Positions 6,742 to 13,178 of a stretch of 16,730 nt of DNA are shown here, piece after piece (the stretch's first letter is position 1; each line of letters opens with the position of its first letter). The stretch is from assembly GCA_048173955.1 (NCBI GenBank), contig DBEYOB010000039.1:1-16730 (forward strand), given 5' to 3'. A program made the translations under genes and the position numbers. Below the pieces are notes generated by a model. It made no database searches and was not told the DNA's origin. It saw only the letters and a program-made list of their open reading frames with translations. Source of the stretch: CAZUFB01 sp048173955. Lineage in GTDB: Bacteria > Actinomycetota > Coriobacteriia > Coriobacteriales > UMGS124.

Positions 6742-8415
6742 ATGTCCCAGAGCTTTGTTCCCGCCGCAAGCATCAGCCGCCGCACCTTTGTCGGGGGCGC
6801 CCTCGCCACCGCGGCGGCCATCGCGCTCGCAGGCGGCGCCCAGGGCGCTCGGGCCGACGAGGGTGCGGCCGACGGCGCCGTGAGCGGCGGCACGTTCAAC
6901 TTCTACATCAACAACCCGGTCTCCATCGATCCCTACAACGTCCAGGAGGACCAGGGCATGCAGGTCTGCAAGTGCCTGTTCGATGCCCTGACCACCTACG
7001 ACTACGCCACCCAGCAGCTCGTCGGCAAGGCCGCCACGAGCTGGGAGGCCAACGACGACGCGACCGAGTTCACGTTCAACCTGGTCGAGGGCGCCACGTT
7101 CCACAACGGCGACCCGGTCACGGCCGCCTCGTTCGCGTATGCGTGGAACCGTCTCGTGAGCCCGAACACGAACCCCGACAACCCCTCGGCCGTCTCCTAC
7201 CACCTGTCGATGGTCGACGGCTACGACGACGTGCTCGCCGGCACCGACGGCGCCGAGCTCAACATCGAGTGCCCCGACGACTACACGCTCGTCGTGCACC
7301 TCAACATGAGCTACGCCGACTTCCCCTACGTCGTGTCGCACCTGGCCACTGCCCCCATCCCCGAGAGCGCCGCGTCCGACCTGTCCGCCTTCACGCGCGC
7401 CCCTGTCGGCAACGGTGCCTTCCAGATGCAGGGCGAGTGGATGGACGGCCAGTACATCCAGGTCGTGCGCAACGAGAACTACATCGGCGCCAAGGCCTAC
7501 GTCGACGGCGTCAACTTCATGATCATCTCCGACCCGGACACGGCCTTCACCGAGTTCGAGGGCGGCAACCTCGACTACGCCCAGATTCCTTCCGGCCGCA
7601 TCTCCGCGGTCTCGCAGCAGTACGGCGAGTCCGCCGACGGCTACACCGGCAACCCCGGCCAGCAGGCACTGCTCGGCGAGGAGCTGTCGACCTACTACCT
7701 GGTCTGCAACAACACCGACGCCACCCTCGGCAACATCCACGTGCGCAAGGCCATCTCCTACGCCATCAACCGCCAGGCCATCTGCGACGTCGTCTTCGAG
7801 GGCACGCGCGTTCCGGCCGACGGCATCGTGCCCCCGGGAATCAACGGCTACGAGGCCGGTTCGTGGGAGGCTTCCCAGTACGACGTCGACAAGGCCAACG
7901 AGGAGCTCGCCGCTGCCAAGGAGGAGCTCGGCACCGACAGCATCTCGATCGTCCTGTCCTGCAATTCCGACGGCGGCCACGAGGACATCATGCAGCTCGT
8001 CCAGGCCGACCTCTCCGCCATCGGCGTGACGGCGACCATCGAGACCACCGAGTGGGCCGCCTACCTCGACATGCTGCAGAACCTGCAGTATCAGATCGGC
8101 CGTCTGGGCTGGGTCGCCGACTACCCGATCCTCGACAACTTCATCTACCCGAACTTCTACACCGGCGTGGGCGACAACCGCTCGGGCTACAGCAACCCCG
8201 ACGTCGACGCCGCCATCGACGCCGCCCGCTCGACGGTCGACGACGCCGAGCGCCTGGCCGCCCTGCAGGAGGTCAACCGCCAGATCGGCGAGGACTTCCC
8301 GGTCATCCCGCTCATGTTCTACCGCCACAACTACGTGGTGTCGGGCCGCGTGAACAACTTCTATCTCGACCCGATGAAGCTGTCCGACATGGCGGCTTGC
8401 TGGCTTTCGGCCTAG
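6742..8415 (+). CDS. oppA: Oligopeptide ABC transporter, substrate-binding protein
   Basis: This 557-residue protein belongs to the SBP_bac_5 (peptide/nickel) family and delivers peptides to the OppBC permease outside the membrane. Family features include the domain start GGTFNFYINNPVSIDPYN, LFDALTTYD, FTFNLVEGATFHNGDPVTAASFAYAW, NIHVRKAISYAINRQAI and GLW-like RLGWVADYPILDNF. The N-terminus is a twin-arginine signal: SRRTFV (Arg13-Arg14), a hydrophobic Ala-rich stretch, then an ARA|DE cleavage site near residue 38. No lipobox cysteine is present, which is unusual for a Gram-positive binding protein. ATG 6742 follows GAAGGGAG by 7 bases; earlier in-frame codons lack a signal structure. It is the first gene of oppABCDF. 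'Opp' is by homology; dipeptides or other substrates are possible. Confidence 0.92.
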   Translation: MSQSFVPAASISRRTFVGGALATAAAIALAGGAQGARADEGAADGAVSGGTFNFYINNPVSIDPYNVQEDQGMQVCKCLFDALTTYDYATQQLVGKAATSWEANDDATEFTFNLVEGATFHNGDPVTAASFAYAWNRLVSPNTNPDNPSAVSYHLSMVDGYDDVLAGTDGAELNIECPDDYTLVVHLNMSYADFPYVVSHLATAPIPESAASDLSAFTRAPVGNGAFQMQGEWMDGQYIQVVRNENYIGAKAYVDGVNFMIISDPDTAFTEFEGGNLDYAQIPSGRISAVSQQYGESADGYTGNPGQQALLGEELSTYYLVCNNTDATLGNIHVRKAISYAINRQAICDVVFEGTRVPADGIVPPGINGYEAGSWEASQYDVDKANEELAAAKEELGTDSISIVLSCNSDGGHEDIMQLVQADLSAIGVTATIETTEWAAYLDMLQNLQYQIGRLGWVADYPILDNFIYPNFYTGVGDNRSGYSNPDVDAAIDAARSTVDDAERLAALQEVNRQIGEDFPVIPLMFYRHNYVVSGRVNNFYLDPMKLSDMAACWLSA

Positions 8416-8426
8416 CGCCGACCTGC

Positions 8427-8451
8427 ACCGGGGCGCCGGCGGCGCCCCGGT
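8427..8451 (+). other. Perfect 11-bp hairpin after oppA
   Basis: ACCGGGGCGCC (8427-8437) and GGCGCCCCGGT (8441-8451) form a perfect 11-bp stem with a 3-base loop, 11 bases after the oppA stop. There is no T-run. It probably protects the oppA message from 3' exonucleases. Confidence 0.6.
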
Positions 8452-8464
8452 ACGGGGTCGTTCC

Positions 8465-8491
8465 GGGGCCTCGTCTCGGCGAGGCCCCTTT
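8465..8491 (+). terminator. Intrinsic terminator/attenuator between oppA and oppB
   Basis: GGGGCCTCG (8465-8473) pairs perfectly with CGAGGCCCC (8480-8488) across a 6-base loop and is followed by TTT. The short T-run suggests a partial terminator, allowing some read-through to oppBCDF while oppA is made in excess. Confidence 0.65.
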
Positions 8492-8500
8492 CGATACACG

Positions 8501-8547
8501 CTTGGTTCCTTTTCCGGCGGTCTCCCATCGGCGGAAAAAGAGCCAAG
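8501..8547 (+). other. 16-bp imperfect hairpin upstream of oppB
   Basis: Bases 8501-8516 (CTTGGTTCCTTTTCCG) pair with 8532-8547 (CGGAAAAAGAGCCAAG) with one mismatch and one G-T pair, over a 15-base loop. It is less GC-rich than nearby hairpins. A run of six T (8574-8579) lies 26 bases further on and is not directly attached. Confidence 0.5.
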
Positions 8548-8599
8548 CACGGATCGAGGACGTGTCCCCCGGCTTTTTTGAAAGAGAGGGTAGACGACG

Positions 8600-9658
8600 A
8601 TGTTAAGGTACATAGGAAAGCGTATCCTGCAGTTCATCCCGGTGTTCATCGGCGTGACGCTCATCCTGTTTGTGCTGCAGAACGTGGTTCCTGGCGACCC
8701 GATCAAGCTCATCGCGGGCGAGAAGGCGCTGACGCCCGCCATCGAGCTCCAGATCAGGGCCGCGAACCATCTGATCAAGACCAACGACGAGGGGCAGCCC
8801 ATCAACGCCGCGGGCGAGGTCACGACCGAGCTCGAGGAGGCGGTGCCCGAGTCGATGTGGAACCGCTACATCTACTACATGGGCAACCTGCTCCAGGGCG
8901 ACCTGGGCACCTCGTATTCGCGCAGCATGTCGGTGAACGACATCTTCGCCCAGAAGTACCCCTACACGATCCGCCTCGCCCTGTGCGGCATCGCGATCGA
9001 GATCGTCGTCGGCATCGGCGCCGGCGTCATCTCGGCCATCAAGCGCTATTCGTTCTGGGACGTGCTCGTCACCCTGTCCACCTCGATCCTGGTCGCCATG
9101 CCGGCGTTCTGGCTCGGCATGCTGCTCCAGCTGTTCTTCGGCGTGTGGATGCGCGACTGGACGGGAGGCGCGTTCTACCTGCCCATCTCGGGCGCCGGCG
9201 GGCCGACCTCCAACTTCCCGAGCTGGATGCACTACATCCTGCCCGCCATCACGCTCGCGTCGGTGTCGACGGCGTACGCCGCGCGCATCATGCGCTCGCA
9301 GCTGCTCGACGTCATGAACTCCGACTACATCCGCACGGCGACCGCCAAGGGCCTCGCCCCGCGCCAGGTCATCGTCCACCACGCCCTCAAGAACGCGCTC
9401 ATCCCGGTCGTCACCTACATCGGCATCGACCTGGGCAGCATGCTTTCGGGCGCCATCCTGACCGAGACGGTGTTCAACTGGCCCGGCGTCGGATACGAGG
9501 TGTACCGCGCCATCACGCAGCGCGACTGGCCCATCGTCATGGGCGGCGTCTCGATCATCGTCATCGTGGTCATGGTCATCAGCCTGGTGGTCGACGTGAG
9601 CTACGCCTTCCTTGACCCGCGCATCAGGTATGGCACGCCCAAGAAGGAGGGGAAGTAA
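8600..9658 (+). CDS. oppB: Oligopeptide ABC transporter, permease OppB
   Basis: This 352-residue inner-membrane permease is one half of the transport channel. The N-terminus MLRYIGKRILQFIPVFIGVTLILFVL is the typical first helix, followed by NVVPGDPIKLIAG. The binding-protein-dependent transport domain begins near YTIRLALCGIAIEIVVGI. The EAA loop, which docks on the ATPases, is at about residues 246-266 (TATAKGLAPRQVIVHHALKN), and the C-terminal signature LDPRIRYG is present. It is longer than many OppB proteins because of a charged external loop after helix 1 (about residues 45-90). ATG 8600 follows GAGAGGG (8584-8590) by 9 bases. oppC starts 2 bases after its stop. Confidence 0.95.
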   Translation: MLRYIGKRILQFIPVFIGVTLILFVLQNVVPGDPIKLIAGEKALTPAIELQIRAANHLIKTNDEGQPINAAGEVTTELEEAVPESMWNRYIYYMGNLLQGDLGTSYSRSMSVNDIFAQKYPYTIRLALCGIAIEIVVGIGAGVISAIKRYSFWDVLVTLSTSILVAMPAFWLGMLLQLFFGVWMRDWTGGAFYLPISGAGGPTSNFPSWMHYILPAITLASVSTAYAARIMRSQLLDVMNSDYIRTATAKGLAPRQVIVHHALKNALIPVVTYIGIDLGSMLSGAILTETVFNWPGVGYEVYRAITQRDWPIVMGGVSIIVIVVMVISLVVDVSYAFLDPRIRYGTPKKEGK

Positions 9659-9659
9659 C

Positions 9660-10619
9660 GTGAAGTACGCTCTCGCAGAACCGCTCGCGGTCGCCGCGGA
9701 CGCGGTTGACGCTTCGGCGTCGTCTGGCGCGCAGGCAGCCGGCCGCAAGAAGGAACGCACCCTGTGGGGCGACGCGTTCCGCCGTCTGGTGCGCAACAAG
9801 CTCGCCGTCATCGCCCTCATCTGGATCCTGTTCGTCGTCGTGCTCGCCGTGACCGCGGATCTGTGGGTCCCCAACGTGCTCGGTTCGCCCACCGCGATCG
9901 ACTCCTCGCAGGCGGCGGGCCGCTCGCTGCTCGCGCCCTCGGCGGAGCACCCCTTCGGCACCGACCTGCTCGGCCGCGACGTCCTGTCGCGCGTCATCTA
10001 CGGCGCGCGCGTCTCGCTCGCCGTCGGCCTGCTCGCCACGGCGATCTCGACCTGCATCGGCCTGGTGTTCGGCGCGCTTTCCGCCTACTACGGCGGCATC
10101 GTCGACATGCTGATCATGCGTCTCGCCGACATCTTCATGGCGTTCCCCTACATCCTGTTCACCATCACCTTCCTGGCGGTGTTCGGGCCCGGGTTCCAGA
10201 ACGTCTTCATAGCGATCGGCGTGCTGGGGTGGACGAGCATCGCGCGCGTCTTCCGCTCGGCGATTATGTCGGTCAAGCAGAACGACTACGTCGACGCCGC
10301 CCGCGCCATGGGCGCCAGCGACGCGCGCATCATCATCCGCCACATCTTCCCCAACTCGGTCGCCACGATCATCGTGTACGCCACGATGTCCATCGGCGGC
10401 GCCATCCTCACCGAGAGCGCCCTGTCCTTCCTCGGCATGGGCGTCCAGCCGCCCACCCCGTCGTGGGGCCTCATGATTTCCGACGGCAAGACCTACCTGT
10501 CGACGGCTCCGTGGCTCATGATCTGCCCGGGCGTGGCAATCCTGTCCACCGTGCTCGCGTTCACCATGCTCGGCGACGGTCTGCGCGATGCCCTCGACGT
10601 CAAGACGAAGGATGTGTAA
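9660..10619 (+). CDS. oppC: Oligopeptide ABC transporter, permease OppC
   Basis: The product is the 319-residue second permease subunit. A GTG start at 9660 is assigned because AAGGAGG (9644-9650) lies 9 bases upstream and the previous gene stops at 9658; an upstream in-frame ATG at 9612 would overlap oppB and lacks a ribosome site. About 35 Ala-rich cytoplasmic residues precede TLWGDAFRRLVRNKLAVIAL, the typical OppC start of helix 1. HPFGTDLLGRDVLSRVIYGARVSL is the diagnostic OppC/DppC motif. The EAA loop is at about residues 211-232 (DAARAMGASDARIIIRHIFPNS), and LSFLGMGVQPPTPSWG is close to the C-terminus. It partners with OppB. Confidence 0.95.
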   Translation: MKYALAEPLAVAADAVDASASSGAQAAGRKKERTLWGDAFRRLVRNKLAVIALIWILFVVVLAVTADLWVPNVLGSPTAIDSSQAAGRSLLAPSAEHPFGTDLLGRDVLSRVIYGARVSLAVGLLATAISTCIGLVFGALSAYYGGIVDMLIMRLADIFMAFPYILFTITFLAVFGPGFQNVFIAIGVLGWTSIARVFRSAIMSVKQNDYVDAARAMGASDARIIIRHIFPNSVATIIVYATMSIGGAILTESALSFLGMGVQPPTPSWGLMISDGKTYLSTAPWLMICPGVAILSTVLAFTMLGDGLRDALDVKTKDV

Positions 10620-10623
10620 CCCC

Positions 10624-11751
10624 ATGGCCTCCACCACCAAGCAGACCCAGGAGGACCTCAAGAACCAGCCCATCCCCGAAGGTTCGCACCTCCTCGAAGT
10701 CGACGACCTCAAGATGTACTTCCACACCCGCGACGGCGTCGTGCGCGCGGTCGACGGCGTGAGCTACACGCTCGACCCCGGTGAGACGCTCGGCGTGGTG
10801 GGCGAGTCCGGCTCGGGCAAGTCCGTGACCGTCATGACGATCATGGGCCTGATCGCCATGCCGCCCGGCAAGATCGAGGGCGGCGACGTGCGCTACCGCG
10901 GCCACTCCCTGCTCAAGATGTCCCCCAAGGAGATGCAGTCGATCCGGGGCAACGACATCGCGATGGTGTTCCAGGACCCCATGAGCTCGCTCAACCCGGT
11001 CTACCGCATCGGCCGCCAGCTCGGCGAGGGCCTACGCATCCACCGTGGCTACACCAAGAAGCAGGCGCTCGAACGCGCGGTCGAGCTGCTCGACATGGTC
11101 GGCATCCCCAACCCCGAGCAGCGCGTCAAGGACTACCCGCACCAGTTCTCGGGCGGCATGCGCCAGCGCGTCATGATCGCCATGGCCCTGGCGTGCGACC
11201 CCGACATCCTCATCGCCGACGAGCCCACCACGGCGCTCGACGTGACGATTCAGGCTCAGATCATCGAGCTCATGAAGGAGATGCAGAAGAAGAACGGCAA
11301 CGCGATCATCATGATCACGCACGACCTCGGCGTCGTGGCCGACATGGCGGACAAGATCATGGTCATGTACGCCGGCCGCCCGGTCGAGTTCGGCACCGCC
11401 GACGAGATCTTCTACACCCCGCGCCACCCCTACACGTGGGGCCTGCACAACTCGATCCCCGACCAGACGCTCGACGAGAAGCGGCCGCTCACGCCCATCA
11501 AGGGCAACCCGCCGAGCCTCGTCAACCTGCCCGAGGGCTGCCCGTTCTCGCCGCGCTGCCCCTACGCCAAGGCCATCTGCTTCAAGGAGCGGCCGCCGAA
11601 GCATGTGACGCCGACGGGCCACTACGCGTTCTGCCACTTTGCCGACGACGACGAGTTCGTGAGCGCCAACCAGCCCGAGACGTCGCGCACCAACGCCTCG
11701 CTCAGGCGCGGTCCGGGCTCTCTGAACGACAAGAAGGGAGGCCAGGAGTAA
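10624..11751 (+). CDS. oppD: Oligopeptide ABC transporter, ATPase OppD
   Basis: This 375-residue cytoplasmic ATPase powers the transporter together with OppF. Walker A is GESGSGKS (60-67), the Q-loop is VFQDPMSSLNP, the ABC signature is SGGMRQR (starting at Ser176), Walker B is LIADEPTTALD (Asp199, Glu200) and the switch is His233 in ITHDLG. The C-terminal oligopeptide-transporter extension has GCPFSPRCPYAKAICFKERPP, a Cys cluster known in this family. ATG 10624 starts 4 bases after oppC; GAAGGAT (10607-10613) is a modest ribosome site. Its TAA touches the ATG of oppF. Confidence 0.96.
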   Translation: MASTTKQTQEDLKNQPIPEGSHLLEVDDLKMYFHTRDGVVRAVDGVSYTLDPGETLGVVGESGSGKSVTVMTIMGLIAMPPGKIEGGDVRYRGHSLLKMSPKEMQSIRGNDIAMVFQDPMSSLNPVYRIGRQLGEGLRIHRGYTKKQALERAVELLDMVGIPNPEQRVKDYPHQFSGGMRQRVMIAMALACDPDILIADEPTTALDVTIQAQIIELMKEMQKKNGNAIIMITHDLGVVADMADKIMVMYAGRPVEFGTADEIFYTPRHPYTWGLHNSIPDQTLDEKRPLTPIKGNPPSLVNLPEGCPFSPRCPYAKAICFKERPPKHVTPTGHYAFCHFADDDEFVSANQPETSRTNASLRRGPGSLNDKKGGQE

Positions 11752-12804
11752 ATGGCACAGGACAACGCAACCGCCGCCGCACCCGAGAAGGGGGAGGACC
11801 TGGTCCTCGACGTGCGCAACCTCTGCAAGGAGTTCCCGGTCGAGCAGGGCGTGCTCTCGTCGCGCCTCGCCGGCAAGGTCTCGGCCGTCCAGGACGTCTC
11901 GTTCTCGATCAAGCGCGGCGAGACGCTCGGCCTGGTCGGCGAGTCCGGATGCGGCAAGTCGACGACGGCCCGCTGCATCATGCGCCTGCAGGACCTCACC
12001 TCGGGCGAGGTGCTCTTCAACGGCTCCGACGTGAGCAAGTACAAGGGCAAGGCGCTCAAGGACTACCGCCGCAAGGTCCAGTACGTCTTTCAGGACCCCT
12101 ACGCGAGCCTGAACCCGCGCATGACGATCAGCGAGATCATCTCGGAGCCGATGGTCATCCACGGCACGATGAAGGACCGCAACGAGCGCGAGCAGCACGT
12201 GCGCCAGCTCCTCGAGCTCGTGGGCCTCAACCCCGAGCATGCGAGCCGCTACCCGCACGAGTTCTCCGGCGGCCAGCGCCAGCGCATCGGCATCGCCCGC
12301 GCGTTCGCCATGCGCCCCGAGCTCATCATCTGCGACGAGCCGGTCTCGGCGCTCGACGTCTCGATCCAGGCGCAGGTGCTCAACCTGCTCAAGGAGCTGC
12401 AGGCCAAGACGGGCACGACCTACCTGTTCATCGCGCACGACCTGTCGGTCGTCCAGTACATCTCCGACCGCGTGGCCGTCATGTACCTGGGCAACCTCGT
12501 CGAGATCTCGGGGTGGAAGGGTCTGTACAACACGCCGTACCACCCCTACACCCAGTCGCTGCTCTCCGCGGTGCCTGTGCCCGACCCCGACGTGCAGCGC
12601 GCCCGCGAGCGCATTGTGCTGCCGGGCGACCCGCCCTCGCCGATCAACCCGCCCTCGGGCTGCCGCTTCCACACGCGCTGCCCCATCGCGAAGGACATCT
12701 GCTCGAAGGAGAAGCCGGCGCTGCGCAAGGTGGGGGAGGACCACTACTGCGCCTGCCACTTCGCCGAGCCGTTCCCCATCAAGGGCAACACCATCGAGCT
12801 GTAG
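11752..12804 (+). CDS. oppF: Oligopeptide ABC transporter, ATPase OppF
   Basis: This 350-residue second ATPase pairs with OppD. Walker A is GESGCGKST (63-71), the Q-loop is VFQDPYASLNPRMT, the signature is SGGQRQR (from Ser172), Walker B is IICDEPVSALD (Asp195, Glu196) and the switch is His229 in FIAHDLS. The C-terminal domain has GCRFHTRCPIAKDICSKEKPAL. The ATG follows the oppD stop with no gap, and AGGAG (11744-11748) sits just before it, so translation is coupled. The N-terminus VLDVRNLCKEFPVEQG is typical of OppF/DppF. It is the last gene of the transporter operon. Confidence 0.96.
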   Translation: MAQDNATAAAPEKGEDLVLDVRNLCKEFPVEQGVLSSRLAGKVSAVQDVSFSIKRGETLGLVGESGCGKSTTARCIMRLQDLTSGEVLFNGSDVSKYKGKALKDYRRKVQYVFQDPYASLNPRMTISEIISEPMVIHGTMKDRNEREQHVRQLLELVGLNPEHASRYPHEFSGGQRQRIGIARAFAMRPELIICDEPVSALDVSIQAQVLNLLKELQAKTGTTYLFIAHDLSVVQYISDRVAVMYLGNLVEISGWKGLYNTPYHPYTQSLLSAVPVPDPDVQRARERIVLPGDPPSPINPPSGCRFHTRCPIAKDICSKEKPALRKVGEDHYCACHFAEPFPIKGNTIEL

Positions 12805-12857
12805 GGCGGGGCGCCCGGCAGGCCGGGCTCTTCCGGCGCCGTCCGACCCGAAGCCAG

Positions 12858-12892
12858 GCGGCCCCGTCCCGCATCCCGCGGGGCGGGGCCGC
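12858..12892 (+). terminator. GC-rich terminator-like hairpin after oppF
   Basis: A 15-bp stem is formed by 12858-12872 and 12878-12892, with one G-T pair and a 5-base loop, 53 bases after the oppF stop. The following sequence TCTTCGTT is only moderately T-rich, so termination efficiency is uncertain, but it is the best candidate for the end of the opp operon. Confidence 0.6.
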
Positions 12893-12964
12893 TCTTCGTT
12901 CGGGGCCATCCCACGCGGAGGTAGGGGACGAGCTGTGATGAAAATGTGAACCGCAACGACCTTC

Positions 12965-12993
12965 TTGCGCACCGGCAGGCGGTCTAGTATAGT
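12965..12993 (+). promoter_or_regulatory. Promoter of tRNA-Leu
   Basis: TTGCGC (12965-12970) and TATAGT (12988-12993) are separated by 17 bases, an optimal vegetative sigma spacing. Transcription would start near 13000, about 10 bases before the mature tRNA. An overlapping alternative -10 is TAGTAT (12985-12990). Confidence 0.7.
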
Positions 12994-13010
12994 TCTTTCT
13001 CGCGTTGCAA

Positions 13011-13100
13011 GTCGGAGTGGCGGAATAGGCAGACGCGCTAGCTTGAGGTGCTAGTGACCACTTTACGGTCTTGCGGGTTCAAGTCCCGCCTCCGACACCA
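13011..13100 (+). tRNA. tRNA-Leu (GAG), CCA encoded
   Basis: The gene folds into a class II (long variable arm) tRNA. The acceptor GTCGGAG pairs with CTCCGAC, followed by A and an encoded CCA. The anticodon arm is CTAGC-TTGAGGT-GCTAG, giving anticodon GAG, which reads leucine CUC/CUU codons. The T arm is GCGGG-TTCAAGT-CCCGC, and the variable arm (about TGACCACTTTACGGTCT) forms its own stem. Leucine tRNAs are expected to have a long variable arm. It stands alone between the opp operon and the phosphatase gene. Confidence 0.97.
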
Positions 13101-13110
13101 TGCATTGTCC

Positions 13111-13132
13111 AGGGCCCGCAAGGGCCCTTTTT
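13111..13132 (+). terminator. Terminator of tRNA-Leu
   Basis: GGGCCC (13112-13117) and GGGCCC (13122-13127) pair over a GCAA tetraloop, with an extra A-T closing pair, followed by five T. It lies 11 bases after the tRNA and only 47 bases before the phosphatase start. Confidence 0.85.
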
Positions 13133-13139
13133 CGTATCT

Positions 13140-13156
13140 GGGCACCCCGGGTGCCC
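13140..13156 (+). other. Hairpin in the phosphatase 5' region
   Basis: GGGCACC (13140-13146) pairs perfectly with GGTGCCC (13150-13156) over a 3-base loop. It lies between the tRNA terminator and the ribosome site. No promoter is recognisable in this 46-base interval. Confidence 0.45.
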
Positions 13157-13178
13157 GACCACGGGCAAAAGGGGAGAC

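Noticed and set aside
13071..13178. N-terminal extension of the phosphatase starting at 13071
   Set aside because: It begins inside the tRNA-Leu gene and runs through its terminator; ATG 13179 has a ribosome site and starts at the PAS domain.
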